Below, piece by piece: positions 22,837 to 34,700 of a DNA stretch of 64,000 nucleotides. The notes below the pieces were generated by a model that saw only the letters and a list, made by a program, of their open reading frames with translations, searched no databases and was not told where the DNA came from. The first letter of the stretch is position 1, and every line of letters begins with the position of its first letter. Source of the DNA: Symbiodinium natans (taxonomy: Eukaryota > Sar > Dinophyceae > Suessiales > Symbiodiniaceae); assembly GCA_905221605.1 (NCBI GenBank), contig CAJNDS010000047.1, positions 62,001 to 126,000 of the forward strand, given 5' to 3'. A program made the position numbers and the translations under genes.

Positions 22837-23142
22837 CTGGAAACCCAGGGAAGCTGTGGGGTTTCATTCTGGGGCCTTGGGCAGGTTGGGTTTAGGGTTT
22901 AGGGTTTACGGCTCAGGGTTTGTAGGGCTTCGGGCTGAGGGTTTAGGGTTTAGGGGGATTATGGCTTGTAGGGTTTATGGTTCGTAGGGTTTGGAGCTTA
23001 GGGTTTATAGGGTTAGGTTTCGTTAGGGTTTAGAGGGTAGTTTAAGGTTCTGAGGTCGAGGGTCGAGGCTAAAGTTTTGGGCATTTGCTATGGAACCCTC
23101 TCCCTCCAATATTCTACGCCCTAAACCCTAAACCCTAAACCC

Positions 23143-23223
23143 AGGTCCTTCAGGTTACGCTGGTATGCTCTTGGTTGCCTCTGGAGCGCCTCGTTCCCGA
23201 ACTTCCTACGAAGAACCGCTAGG
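23143..23223 (-). CDS. Coding exon upstream of the actin blocks
   Basis: Reads LAVLRRKFGNEALQRQPRAY, then QRNLKDL, between telomere-type tracts. The first actin exon lacks its own Met, so this exon may encode part of an N-terminal extension. Confidence 0.5.
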
Positions 23224-23459
23224 AAAAGGCACCCTGCGATCAGGGTTTAGGGTTTAGGGTTTGGGGGGATTGGGGGGGAAGACTTGGTAAATTGGGCCCC
23301 CCAGACGCCCCAAGCCCCTTCCCCCCCCTCCCCCGCCCCTCCGGCCGCCCCGCCCCCCCACCCCCTTCAGCTACTAAGCTTAGATTAACCCCCCAAACCT
23401 CACAATCCCTCTACAGGAGCTGAAGCCAGCGGCCACACCTCCATCTCCTCCTCCTCCTC

Positions 23460-23500
23460 ACCTGCGCGCTGTGCTGTATTTTGGCTCGCGCTTCAGTTCC
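23460..23500 (-). CDS. Coding island
   Basis: Reads ELKREPKYSTARR and ends at a GCAG|GTGAGG donor. Confidence 0.4.
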
Positions 23501-24558
23501 CAAACCCGAAGCCCCGCGACCCCTCAACCCTTCAGCTCTTAAACCCTTAACCCCTAAGCCGCTAAACACCTAAACCCTAAACCCCGACACCCCTACACCC
23601 CTAAAGCACCTTCTCCACCTGGGGGGGGCTTTCAGGGCCCCTGACTTCAAAACTCTAGGTCCCTGCAAGGAAGAACAAAACAAGAACCCCAAACCCTAAA
23701 CCCTAACCCGAAACCCTACACGCTAAACCATAAACGCAAACCACGCAAACGCAACAAGGCTCCCAAACAATGACCAAGTCTAGACTACGTCCAAACCCGG
23801 ACCCCCCGAGTCCCAGCCCTCGCAGTATGACGTGTGGGACTTCCCATTCTCTGAGATTTAAGGTTGAGGGTTTTGGGGTTTAGTGTTTAGTGTTTAGGGT
23901 TGCAAGTTGCCAGGCCTATGCCCTAAGTCCCACCAAGTTTAGGGGCAGCAGCAGGGTACTCAGCACTGGAGCTTCGGAAATTAGGGCTTCGGGCTTTAAA
24001 AGGGCCCTAAGCCCTCCACCCACAACCCGACAGGTCCCATCCCCGGGTTGCAGGTTTAGGGTTTAGGGTTTAGGGTTTAGAGTTTAGGGTTTAGGGTTTA
24101 GGGTTTATTCAGGTTTGCGGTTTAGGGGTCAGCGTTTTGAGCTTGAGGTGTAGGGTTTAGGGGGCAGGGGATTCGAGGTCTGAGGTTTGGGGCTTTAGCG
24201 TTTTGACGTTTAGGGTTTAGGGATTGGGGCTTGAAAAAACCGAGGTTAAGGGATTTAGGGTTTAAGGTTGAGCGGTTAGTGTTTTCCTGAGGTTTCGAAG
24301 GGAACCGTGGGCCACAGGGCAAAATCCTGAAAGCTAGAGACCCCTTACCCTGAACTCCCTAAACCTTAAACCCTAAACCCTAAACCCCTAAACCCTGAAC
24401 CCCAAACCCTAAAATCTGAAAACCCTAAATCCTCAAAGAACCTCTGAGAGCAATTGCACCATCCCGACGCACAAGTGAACTGAGGGTGCCTTAAAAGGCT
24501 TCTATACGAAGGTTTCTAGGGGCACTACCAAGATCTTTGTATATAGGTGGTACTTGGC

Positions 24559-24658
24559 TGCCCAGTAACCTAGGCTTAAAAAGGGTGCCCTTTTTGGCTT
24601 AAAGGGGTTGATAAAGGAACCTAAACCCCCCAAAAAGGGAATAAGGGTACTACTGGGC
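24559..24658. mobile_element. Inverted-repeat element, family GCCCAGTA (copy 1)
   Basis: About 100 bases between GCCCAGTAACC and TACTACTGGGC, flanked by AGG/CCTAG. The interior AGGCTTAAAAAGGGTGCCC is nearly identical in copy 2. Confidence 0.8.
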
Positions 24659-25135
24659 ATCCTAGGGGTATCAGGCCTTCCTGCCATGCTTCGCCATGGC
24701 CATCCTGGGGCGTGAAGAATGTGGCAAGCCCGAAGCCCTAAACCCCTAAACCCTACGCCCTAAACACTACGCCCTAAACCCTAAACCCTAAACCCTAAAC
24801 CCTAAACCCTAAACCCTAAACCCTAAACCCGAAACCCGAAACCCGAACTCAAGTCAAGATCACAGCTCTTAATTCAGCCGAACCCAAAACCATCTAAACA
24901 GTTCAAAACCCTACAAACCCTAATGCCCGACCGATAAGCCCTAGGCACCCTAAACAAATCCTAACACGCCAGAAGACAAACCCCGCTAAACCCTACACCC
25001 TAAACCCGAAGCCCTAACCGGCCTTCTTACGCCCCCCCCAACTTTGACCTGAGACCAGAAACACACAACATCCAGGGCTCAGGGTTTAGGAGCTCCGGAT
25101 TTAATGCCCAAGCATCAAACCCTAAACACTAAACA

Positions 25136-25186
25136 CGGCGGTAGGGCTTGTTTCCGCGATGGATGTGGTCGAGAACCATAAAGCGC
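25136..25186 (-). CDS. Coding island
   Basis: Reads RFMVLDHIHRGNKPYR on the minus strand inside CCCTAAA-like sequence. Confidence 0.45.
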
Positions 25187-25617
25187 AAATCCTGGACCCC
25201 AAGCCCTAAATTCTTCGACCCGAAGGCCAAACACCCTGGAACCGTAAACTGCCTAAACCGCCGTACAACCCGACAACGCTGAAGCTGAACCCTGAAACCC
25301 GGAAAACCTACAGCCCTGACAACACCCTAAACCCCGAAACCCAAACGAGTTGTTAGCAACCCTAAACCCTACAGCCCCAAGAGCCGAAAACGCCAAAACC
25401 CTGAAACCCTACAGCCCCAAGAACCTTGCAACCCTAAAACCCTGACACTCCGACTCCCCTAAACCCTAAACCGTAAACCCTAAAATCTGAAAAAAAAACC
25501 ACGCCCTAAAGCTCTGAAACCCTAAACGCTCAAGCCCTAAAGCCCAAGAACTCTGAAACCCTAAACCCTAAACCCTAAACCCTAAACCCTAAACCCTAAA
25601 CCCTGAAGCTCAAACTC

Positions 25618-25670
25618 AAAAGGCCTCCTGCCAGGTCGCATCATCCGCCCCATGCCAGGCCTTCCAATTT
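25618..25670 (-). CDS. Coding island
   Basis: Reads NWKAWHGADDATWQEAF between two long CCCTAAA arrays. Trp-rich and acidic, with no named family. Confidence 0.5.
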
Positions 25671-26327
25671 CAAGGGTTTGGGTTTAGGGTTTAGGCCCTA
25701 AACCCTAAACCCTAAACCCTAAACCCTAAACCCTAAACCCTAAACCCTAAACCCTAAACCCTAAACCCTAAACCCTAAACCCTAAACCCTAAACCCTAAA
25801 CCCTGTAGGGCTTGTAGAGCTTGTAGGGTTTAGGGTTTAGCAGCCTAAGCCCCGGAACTCTACCACCCTAAGCCCTGACTAAGCCCTAGACCCCAGCACC
25901 TTGAGCCCTGAACCCTTGCTAAGCCTTAAGCCTCATGAACCCTATCCCTAAACCCTAAACCCTAAACCCTAAACCCCAAACCCGAAACCCTAAACCCACC
26001 TGTGTGACTTTGGGTTTGGGGTGATATTTAGTCTTCATTTCCGCAGCTTCCGTAAAGTTCCGTGTCTGTAGGGCACTGTAGGGTTTTAACCCTCAACACG
26101 AAAACCCTAAACCCTAAACCCTCAACACCTAAACCCAAAACCCTAAACCCTAAACCCTCAACATCAAAGCCATAAATCCTAAACCCTAAACCTTGCAAGA
26201 ACGGGATCTTGCGTTGTTCGTGTAAGCACCCCGACATGCCATGAATGGCCTACCCAGGGTATGCTGGCCCCTGCAATCATCTGCCCTATGCCTAGGGGTT
26301 TAGGGTTTAGGGTTTAGGGTTTACCTC

Positions 26328-26385
26328 AACGCGGTGGGGTGACTTCGGAGGCCTCTTCGTCCAAGTGCGCGCCCGACGCAGCCAT
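26328..26385 (-). CDS. Possible first exon (start codon)
   Basis: GGAGCCATGG context, then MAASGAHLDEEASEVTPPR before a repeat tract. It lies 314 bases downstream of an apparent gene end (26699), as expected in a tandem one-way array. It could be the start of the gene that includes the actin blocks. Confidence 0.45.
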
Positions 26386-26698
26386 GGCTCCCAAGACCCC
26401 CAATGTCTCACGGCCCCATGAAACAGAAGTAGGGTTTAGGGTTTAGGGTTTAGGGTTTAGGGTTGAGGGTTTAGGGTTTAGGGTTTAGGGTCCAGGGTTT
26501 ATGGCTTCGGGCTTTCTGGGCTTTCGAGGTGTAGGGTTCCAGGGTTGCTTCTGACATTTGTACGGTTTAGGAGCCCGCTTCAGGGTTTCGGGCATACGGG
26601 GCTTTAGGGCGGAGGCTCCCTAAACCCGTAAACCCTAGCCCTAAACCCTAAATTTTAAACAATAAACCCTAAACCCTAAGCCCTAAACCCCAACCAAT

Positions 26699-26794
26699 TC
26701 AATGCCAGTGCTTCCGATGCTTCGGGTTCGGAGTGTTAGGATCCACCCCTAGACTCGCGGCTTGGGCCTTCGATTGCGGCTCTGTGAGCTGATC
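26699..26794 (-). CDS. Apparent 3' exon with stop
   Basis: Reads DQLTEPQSKAQAASLGVDPN, then TPNPKHRKHWH and TGA. Likely C-terminus of the gene whose exons follow to the right. Confidence 0.5.
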   Translation of the reverse strand, partial: DQLTEPQSKAQAASLGVDPNTPNPKHRKHWH

Positions 26795-27158
26795 CCTAAA
26801 CCTTATAAACCCTAAACCCTAAACCTAAACCCGAAACCCTAAACCCGCTTAAGGATCCCAAAACCCGTTTAAGGGTTTACGGGTTTTGGGGGTTTAGGCT
26901 TTATGCCCCCCTTTTGGCTTCCCACTTGCCTGTAACCCACCTTCCCCCCGCCCTTACGGATACATGGATTTTTGGGGAGGAGGACTGGGGTTTAGGGTTT
27001 AGGGTTTAGGGTTTAGGGTTTAGGGTTTAGGGTTTAGGGTTTAGGGTTTAGGGTTTAGAGTTTAGGGTTTATGGTTTAATTAGGGCTTAGGGCTTAGGGT
27101 TTAGGGTTTAGGGTTCAGGGCTGAGGGTTTAAGGAGGGTCTGGGGTTTAGGGTTTAGG

Positions 27159-27206
27159 GTACTTCAGAAACGTCGTTGCACATGCAACTCGTGCCCACTG
27201 TTTGTA
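27159..27206 (-). CDS. Coding island
   Basis: Reads YKQWARVACATTFLKY between repeat tracts. Confidence 0.45.
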
Positions 27207-27253
27207 GGAGAGGGGAGGAGGATTAGGGGGTGGCACGGGGGTGGGGGGGGGGG

Positions 27254-27322
27254 GTTGACGGCAATGTCTGGCCCGTGGCCACAAGCGGCATTCAAGGCAT
27301 ATTTGACAGTCCTGCACTCCTG
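27254..27322 (-). CDS. Coding island
   Basis: Reads QECRTVKYALNAACGHGPDI, then AVN. Open and GC-rich; unnamed. Confidence 0.5.
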
Positions 27323-27443
27323 CCTAAACCCTAACCCGTGTTACACCCTACACCGCAAAACCTACTAAGGCCTGAAGCCGAAACCCCTACACCCTAAAAC
27401 CTACTAAGGCCTGAAGCCGAAACCCTAGTAGATTCCAGGGCCC

Positions 27444-27536
27444 TTATAACATGGAGCTTCGGGAGCGATTGGATGCAGTAGGATCGGGCACCTTGGGGTT
27501 GTCTGCCCCATCCCTAAGGGGCCGCGGCCTCAAATC
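27444..27536 (-). CDS. Coding island
   Basis: Reads DLRPRPLRDGADNPKVPDPT, then ASNRSRSSML, before TAA. Low-complexity linker-like composition. Confidence 0.4.
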   Translation of the reverse strand, partial: DLRPRPLRDGADNPKVPDPTASNRSRSSML

Positions 27537-27599
27537 TATTGGGGTTTAGGGTTTAGGGCTTAGGGTTGAGGGTTTAGGGCTTAGGGTTTAGGGCTTATC

Positions 27600-27750
27600 T
27601 TGAAGGACCAGATGCTCGAATGTCTTTGTGTGCTGTGCCTGGAGAAGGCTGGCTTTGAGCAATCGGGGTGTGCTCGCCGCGCACGAGCACGGTCGTGGAA
27701 AGGCAGGGGGCGCCGGCTGAGCCGACATGCTTTTCGAAATCATACGTAAC
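27600..27750 (-). CDS. Coding exon, about 50 codons
   Basis: Reads VTYDFEKHVGSAGAPCLSTT, then VLVRGEHTPIAQSQPSPG and onward with no stop. One of the clearest exons of this chain. No named family. Confidence 0.55.
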
Positions 27751-27825
27751 CCTAGACCCTAGACCCGAAACCCCCCCTGAAAAGCCCTTTTCGTTCGAGT
27801 TTTTTGCTTTCCTTGGAGAATATAT

Positions 27826-27835
27826 ACTGTATATG

Positions 27836-27866
<31 letters not shown>

Positions 27867-27867
27867 A
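27826..27867. repeat. TA/TG microsatellite
   Basis: Alternating TATATG and TA units. Confidence 0.9.
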
Positions 27868-28055
27868 GTATTTTTTGATGTGTTTATCTACTTTGTTTTG
27901 GGGTGGTGGGGGGGTAAGATTGACACGTAAAGGCTATGCTGCACGTGCGTGCCTTGTAATTCAACAAATATACTTAACAAAGGAAGCACCTGCAGAATGG
28001 ACGCAACACACCCGCAGAATGGACGCAATGCACCCTTAGCATCAGCACACTGTGT

Positions 28056-28250
28056 CCTGCATGGGCGGGGGCACGGAGGGCGCGGAGGGAGCGGAGGGCG
28101 CGGAAGGCGCGGAGGGCGCGGAGCGCGCGGAGGGCGCGGAGGTCGTGGAGCGCGAGGAGCGTGTGGATGGCGCGGAGGGCGCGGAGGGCGCAGAGGGCGC
28201 GGAGGGAGGGCGCGGAGGGAGGGCGCGGAGGGAGGGCGCGGAGGCGCGGA
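28056..28250. repeat. GGCGCGGAG minisatellite
   Basis: About twenty degenerate copies of a nine-base GGCGCGGAG-type unit. All frames are open, giving Gly/Arg- or Ala/Glu-rich reading frames that are artefacts of the repeat. The following 28300-28560 is C-rich low complexity. Confidence 0.9.
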
Positions 28251-28800
28251 AGGTGACTACATATACCCATTCAACCGGATACATCGCGCGCTGAACCCCT
28301 CGTCTTGTCCGCGTGTCCCCCACTCCCCGGCCCATCAACCGAATGTCACGCTCCCCGTCCGCGCCCCCCCATCCTTGTCCTCGTCCCCCCGAACCTGTCC
28401 GCCAACCGCACATCCATGCATGGTCCACGCTTCCCCACGCCACGCCCCTCTCCCAGCAAAATGTTGTCCGACCCCCCTCCGTCGTCTCCGTGGCCTCCCG
28501 TCAAAAATCATTCCGTCCGAGCCTCCTCCGTTGACCGTCTCCTCTTCGTGGCCTCTTTCGCCTGAAAGCGATCCGATAGACCGCCTTCCGCGTTGAAGCG
28601 CCAAACGAGAACCCAATCCCAGAGTTTGCGGGAAGAGATCCAAGAAAACAAAAAGCACGCAGAATAGTTGGGGGGTGGGTGGGGGGGTGGGGGGGTGGGG
28701 GGTTGGGGGTTGGGGGGGGGGGGGTGGGGGTTGGTGTTGGGTTGCATGATGTGTGGGTGGTTTGAGTACACTATTTTGCTTACGAAACCCTAAACTCGAG

Positions 28801-29120
28801 GCCTACAGCGCTGGACCTCGATGGCGCAAGCCGACCCAGGTCGTTCGCCCGCCTCAACAGCTCGGAGGCCGGTAGCACCACGATCGGCCCGGTACCGGAG
28901 CACGTTCTTTTCGGGACCTGGTCCCTTATTCAAGTCATTACCCTAAACCCGAAGCTTCAAGCTTCTGGATTGCTGCCCTGCGAGGGCCAAGCCAGGGGGG
29001 TCCCCAGGTGGCCGGGACCCCTCGCCGCAGCGTGCCCGAGGACCAGGGGGCCTCTGGCCAGCTCAAGTGATCATAAACTGCGTTTTTGAGGGTTTGGCCC
29101 CTTCGAGCCTTGACCTTCAC
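28801..29120 (-). CDS. Two coding islands
   Basis: 29120-28938 reads MKVKARRGQTLKNAVYDHLS and onward for 60 codons, though its last codons may be intron. 28923-28801 reads ENVLRYRADRGATGLRAVEA-like sequence to EVQRC without a stop. Both GC-rich, minus strand, unnamed. Confidence 0.45.
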
Positions 29121-29711
29121 AGCATCTCCGCCCCATTACAGCAAACCCTAAACCCTAATACCCTAGACCCTAAACCCTAAAAATGCAAAAACACATTCTG
29201 CCTTCTAAGAGTCATCACCCAAACATGGTCCCTTTGTGGGTCTTTGTGGAAAGGCGGCCCCTCTTATCTAGGGTGCCCGACAAGGGACCCTAATTTAGAG
29301 CACTGACCATCTAGAGATTTCTTTTTCTGTGCTTTTTTGGGTTTCTTAAAGGAAATAGCAGCCCTAAATCCTAAACCCTAAACCCCATAATCCCTAAACC
29401 CTAAACCCTGAACCCTCAACCCCAAACTTAAAACCCCCCCTTCAGCAATTCAACAAAAAGGAGCATCGAAAGCATGCGGCTCGAAGCACAGCCAAGAGAA
29501 ACGAAAAAACCCTGACGCGCAAAAGTGCGTGCAGACTGCGGCGAAGGCACGCAGGAGGAAGGCACCTCTACCCAGAGGATCCGACGACTTCATACAAGAG
29601 AGTTTAGGGTTTAAGGGTTCAAGGGTTTAAGGGTCCCTAAACCCTAAACCCTAAACCCAGAACCCTAAACCCTGAACCCTAAACCCTAAACCCTAAACCC
29701 TGCACAAGGGA

Positions 29712-29810
29712 AGCATCCTGCAGACCCCAAAGTCGTCTGCCACGTCGCGTCTAAGTCGAGCCGGGAGGTGAATGGGATCCTCTGGGTACCATGATGCAGC
29801 ATGCTGCCTC
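29712..29810 (-). CDS. Coding island
   Basis: Reads RQHAASWYPEDPIHLPARLR, then RDVADDFGVCR, between telomere-type tracts. Confidence 0.5.
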
Positions 29811-30454
29811 AAATTTAAATCTTAAACCCTGAAAAAACAACCCTATGAACTACCCGAAAAACCGCATAAGCCACCCAAAAAAAGACCCTAATCACACTAC
29901 GCCCCAAAAAAGCCCGTAAACAACCCTTTAAACAACCCAAACACAACCCGAAACGTGGCAAGCTACATTAAAACATTCAAACACATTCCCGCCAGGAAGG
30001 CTCCTGCGAGGTGGAGCTGCGGCAGGTCGGGGGTTCACGCTTTGGGCTCTTTAGGGCTCGGAGCTAGAAAGGTTCAGGGTTTAGGGTTTAGGGTTTAGGG
30101 TTTAGGGGATTCTCGGGCCTTTCAGAGCTCTTGCGTAGGTAGGGTTTTCAGCTCTTTGGGCTTTCTTGGGAGTGGTTGAAAACTTCTCAGGCACTATAGG
30201 GGCCTGAATGATTAGAATAGGGTGTAGGCTTTAGGGCGAGTTTAAGGTTGGGGGGTTATTGTAGTATAACTACGAAGGGGCCATAAGGGAAGATCATTCG
30301 AAATTATTCCGGCCCGACCCCCCCCCCCCCCCACAGTATTTTGAGGCTTGGAGGGTGCCGGCTAAAGGGTGTTTATTCGTTTTTTTCCCCACCCTCGGTG
30401 TGGGGTTGTTAGATTTTAAACTCAACTCTTCTCCTCCCCGGTCTCTCCTCGCTC

Positions 30455-30760
30455 ATCCCTGGAGTGCCCAACTCTAGAGTGTCCCTGGATCTTGCTGGAG
30501 TGCCCAACGCCAGAGTCTCCCTGGAGTGTTCAGCTTCAGAGTCTCCCTTAAAATGCCCAACCCCAGAGTCTCCCTGGAGTGTGGAGTATTTTTGGAGTGC
30601 CCAACCCCAGAGGCCCAACCCCAGAGTGTGTCCGGAGTGCCCAGCCCCAGAGTCTGCCTGAAGTGCCCACCCCCAGTCATTATTGGGGAGTCCAAGCCCA
30701 GATTGTCCCCGGAGTGCACAGCCCCAGAGTCCCCTGGAGGGCCCAACCCCAGAGTATCTC
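30455..30760. repeat. Minisatellite of about 27-30 bases
   Basis: About eleven copies around CCCAGAGTCTCCCTGGAGTG. Reading frames through it on both strands are periodic and not genes. Confidence 0.85.
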
Positions 30761-31255
30761 TACCAAGAGAGGGGATGTTCGAAGTAAAATATTTTTTGTT
30801 TAGGCTTATAGGGTTTAAAGAGTTCATAGGGTTTGTAGGGCTCCTAAACCCTAAGCCCTAAACCCTAAACCCCAAACCCTAAACCCTAGACCCTAGACCC
30901 TAAACCCTAACCCTAAACCCTAAACCCTAAACCCTAAACCCTAAACCCTAAACCCTAAACCCTAATTTTTTTGGGGGCTTCGGGTCGATCGACTAGAGCT
31001 TCGGAGCAAGGGCTGGAAGAGCCCTGTCTCCCCGACTGCAGCCGCTTCTTCCATCGCAGTACATGGCGTGGACATGCAACATTCCGGGTCGGCCATGCAG
31101 CCACAGGCAGCAAAGAGCCATGCGTATACGTCTCGGGGCTCAGGGCTTAGGGTCGCGCACCCAAACCCTGAATCCTACACCTCGATCCGAGATCCTTCCG
31201 TCCAGCCAGTTGCCTTTCAAACCCCTTGCTCATGTATGCCGACCAGGAACGCTCA

Positions 31256-31354
31256 CGGTGCATTGGTCGAATTTACGAAGGAAACTCTCCATCTTGGCAC
31301 CTCTCTGTCACAACTCTCCAGCAGGATTTGTTCAAACGGCTTTATGGAACCTCC
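31256..31354 (-). CDS. Coding island
   Basis: Reads GSIKPFEQILLESCDREVPR, then WRVSFVNSTNAP. The adjacent 31010-31250 is also GC-rich and open in several frames. Confidence 0.45.
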
Positions 31355-31449
31355 CGAAACCCTAAACCCGAAACCTTGAACCCTACACCCCACCAAATTA
31401 CGACCGTTTTGGGCTTCGGGACAAACACCTTTCAACCGCCGCACGCACC

Positions 31450-32290
31450 TAAAAACGCATGAGCATGAAGTCTATATGATACATATATATATATAATTTA
31501 TACATACACATATGCTCACCCCTCGCTTAACTACGACAGACGTCGGAGGCAGTTTTCTACGAGTACCAATCTGTCATACGCGAAAGCGCAGCAATTTCCA
31601 GCTGAGCCACGTTCGGTTATGCATTCATTGAATTACAACGGCTTGCAATTTGAGCATGCTTTCATCTATGAATTGAATATTCATTCAGGGATATGCTTTG
31701 TACTAGATAGACATTCGATTTGGTTTGATATCAACACCACCCGCGCTAAAAACAATGCAGGTAATTCGGAACAATGATTGACATACCTGGAGGTCAACTG
31801 AACTTTTAGTCGCGTTAAAGTCATACTGTTTCAATCGCAGAAAAATATTAGCGGACGATGAAAGATAGTCAGCTAAATTTCGAGATCCGCTTCTTAATAG
31901 GGGGTTTCCGAAGATAGGGGTACTCTTTTTGGGGATCCCTTTTACCGTGATTCTGTTCAATTTGGGGTACAAAAAGGGGTGCCCCTATTTTGCAAAATAC
32001 CTATTCACAGTGGCTTGGAGACCAATGTCTGTCAGAAGGTTGAGGGGGGACTATACATGGGGGTTTACATTATAGGTCCCGAATTTGCGAAAGCCCACAT
32101 ATAAAGCTTTGTACTCAAAGTTCTAGGACTCTCGAACTTGGCAAGCCAGTATCGGGTTGAGGCGTTTGCTGGGGAACCTCAAACTCTTAGGCATAGAGCA
32201 GAGGATTGCAGGACCCAGCATACCTTGGGTAGATCACTTCTGGCATGTCGGGGTGCTTACGCGCAACGCAAGATCCCCGTTATTTCAAGG
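31450..32290. other. Unique AT-richer stretch without an identified gene
   Basis: Contains a short TA microsatellite (31480-31496) and no convincing exon. It has fragments similar to the dispersed GGTGCCCC / GGGACCATA repeats seen elsewhere. Confidence 0.5.
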
Positions 32291-32547
32291 GTTAAGGGTT
32301 TAGGGTTTAGCCCCACTTCGGGAAAAAGCCTCGTAGAAGCGACGCTGTGGCAGGGTTTCTGGCTGTCTCTGGGGGTTGCGGTGGGAGTGGAGGAGGGTCA
32401 CGGTGTAAGGGGCGACTACATACACCTTCCTTGGGGGCCGAATGAACCCTAACATGTGGGTCATATACCCTATACTACTATAATTCGCTCGCCCCCCCCC
32501 CATGATCCACACATTTGGCCTCGAGAAGGGGGTTTTGGGAGGGGGGG

Positions 32548-33205
32548 GACTCCAGACTCCAGATTTCCAGAAAAAATCTGGAGTACCCCCGGACTCCAGA
32601 CTCCAGATTTCCAGAAAAAATCTGGAGTACCGGGCCCCGGACTCCAGACTCCAGATTTCCAGAAAAAATCTGGAGTACGGGGCCCCGGACTCCAGACTCC
32701 AGATTTCCAGAAAAAATCTGGAGTACCGGGACCCTGGACTCCAGATTCTGGAGTCTGTAATCTGGAGTCTGGGGCCGCGGGTACTCCAGATTTTTTCTGG
32801 AAATCTGGAGTCTGGAGTCTGGGGCCCCGGGTACTCCAGATTTTTTCTGGAAATCTGGAGTCTGGAGTCTGGGGCCCCGGGTACTCCAGATTTTTTCTGG
32901 AAATCTGGAGTCTGGAGTCCGGGGCCCTGGTACTCCAGATTTTTTCTGGAAATCTGGAGTCTGGAGTCCGGGGCCCCGGGTACTCCAGATTTTTTCTGGA
33001 AATCTGGAATCTGGAGTCCGGGGCCCGGGTACTCCAGATTTTTTCTGGAAATCTGGAGTCTGGAGTCCGGTGCCCCGGTACTCCAGATTTTTTCTGGAAA
33101 TCTGGAGTCTGGAGTTCGGGGCCCCGGTACTCCAGATTTTTTCTGGAAATCTGGAGTCTGGAGTCCGGGGCCCGGGTACGCCAGACTTTTTCTGGAAATC
33201 TAGTG
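32548..33205. repeat. Inverted minisatellite, 44-50 base unit
   Basis: Four to five units (starts 32548, 32592, 32640, 32688, 32737) face about nine units in reverse orientation (32782, 32832, 32882, 32931, 32981, 33030, 33079, 33128, 33177). Each unit is itself partly palindromic: CTCCAGATTTCCAG faces CTGGAAATCTGGAG. The whole could fold into a large cruciform. All frames are open because of periodicity. Confidence 0.95.
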
Positions 33206-34700
33206 TTTAGGGTTTAGTGTGTAGGTTTCAGGGTTTAGTGTTTTGTGTTTAGGGTTGAGTGTTAAGTTTAGGGTTTAGGGTTTAGGGTTTAGGGTTTAGG
33301 GTTTAGGGTTTAGGGTTTAGGGTTTAGGGTTTAGGGTTTAGGGTTTAGGGTCAAGCGGCTCGGCTAAAACCCAAAAAACCCTAAACTCTGATATCCAAAC
33401 AGTAAGCATCTGAAACCCCGATGGGTTTTTGGTTTCAGGTTTAGATTTAGTAGGGCTCGAGGTTCCGGCTTTGGGGTTTACTGTTTAGGGTTTAGGGTTT
33501 AGTGTTCAGGGTTTAGTGTCTAACGTTTAGGGTTTAGTTTGAAATGTTTAAGGTTTAGTTTTTGGGTTAAGTGCTAAAGTGTTTAGGGTTTCGTGCTAAG
33601 TGTTTGGGGTTTGTGCTAAGGGCTTAGTATTAAGCTTTAGGGTTAGTGTTTAGGGTTTAGTGTTAAGGGTTTCGGGTTTGGTTTTTTAGGGTTAAGGGTT
33701 TTAAGGATTTTTACAAATTCAAATGACCTGGGGAAGGCAACGGGGCTTCTCCAGACCATTGACAACTTGAAAATCCTTCTGTTGAGGGTTTAGGGTTCAG
33801 TATTCAGGGTTTAGTGTGTAGGGTTTAGTGTGTAATGTTTAGGGCATAGTTTTTAGGGTGTAGTGTTTAAGTGTTTTGGGTTTAGTGTTTAGAAAGGGAT
33901 TAGTGCTTAAGTGTTTAGGGTTTCGTGTTCAGTGTTTGGGGTTCGTGCTAAGGGCTTAGTGTTAAGCTTTTAGGCTTAGTGTTAAGGGTCTACTTCTGAG
34001 TGTTTAGGGTTCAGTGCTAAGGGTTTCGGTTTCTTTTTGGGGTTACGGGTTTTAAGGGTTTTTACTAGTGTTCAGGGTTTAGTGTGTAGGGTTTAGTGTG
34101 TAATGTTTAGGGTTTAGTTTTTAGGGTGTAGTGTTTAAGGGTTTAGGGTTTAGTGTTTAGGGTCTAGTGCTTAAGTGTTTAGGGTTTCCTGTTAAGTGTT
34201 TGGGGTTTGTGCTAAGGGCTTAGTCTTAAGTTTTTAGGGTTCGTGTTTAGGGTCTGGTGCTGAGTTTTTAGGGCTTAGTAGTGCTTATGTGTTTAGGGTT
34301 TCGTGTCAAGTGTTTGGGGTTCGTGGGCCTAGTGTTAATTTTTTTAGGGTTACTCTTTAGGGTCTAGTGCTGAGTGTTTCGGGTTTAGTGTTAAGGGTTT
34401 CGGGTTTGGTTTTTTGGATTAAGGGTTTTAAGGATTTTTACTAGTGTTCAGGGTTTAGTGTGTAGGGTTTAGTGTTTAGGGTTTAGTGTTTAGGGTTTAG
34501 TTTTTAGGGTCGGGTGTAGTGTTTACGTGTTTAGGGTTTAGTGTTTAGGGTCTAGTTAAATGTTTAGGGTTTCATGTTAAGTGTTTGGGGTTGGTGCTAA
34601 GGGCTTAGTGTTAAGTGTTTAGGGTTAGTGTTTAGGCTTTCATGTTAAGTGTTTGGGGTTTGTGCTACGGGCTTAGTGTTAAGTTTTTAGGGTTAAGGGT
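33205..34700 (+). repeat. Degenerate TTTAGTG / TTTAGGG field
   Basis: Mostly variants of the telomere unit with TTTAGTG, TTAAGTG and TTTGGGG, plus longer near-duplications of about 350-400 bases. No exon seen. Confidence 0.8.

Noticed and set aside
23770-23850. Plus-strand peptide reading SQPSQYDVWDFPFSE
   Set aside because: An equally open minus-strand frame (LREWEVPHVILRGLG) fits the direction of all other exons; neither could be secured.
27949-28658. Gly/Arg-, Ala- and Pro-rich reading frames on both strands
   Set aside because: Explained by the GGCGCGGAG minisatellite and adjoining C-rich sequence.
30409-30861. Overlapping repeat-rich frames on both strands
   Set aside because: Minisatellite periodicity; no independent sign of coding.
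32548-33205. CRISPR-like regular spacing
   Set aside because: No distinct spacers; units are contiguous and inverted, in a eukaryotic context.
32456-33217. Reading frames of more than 230 codons on the plus strand
   Set aside because: Produced by the periodic inverted minisatellite; three frames are open at once.
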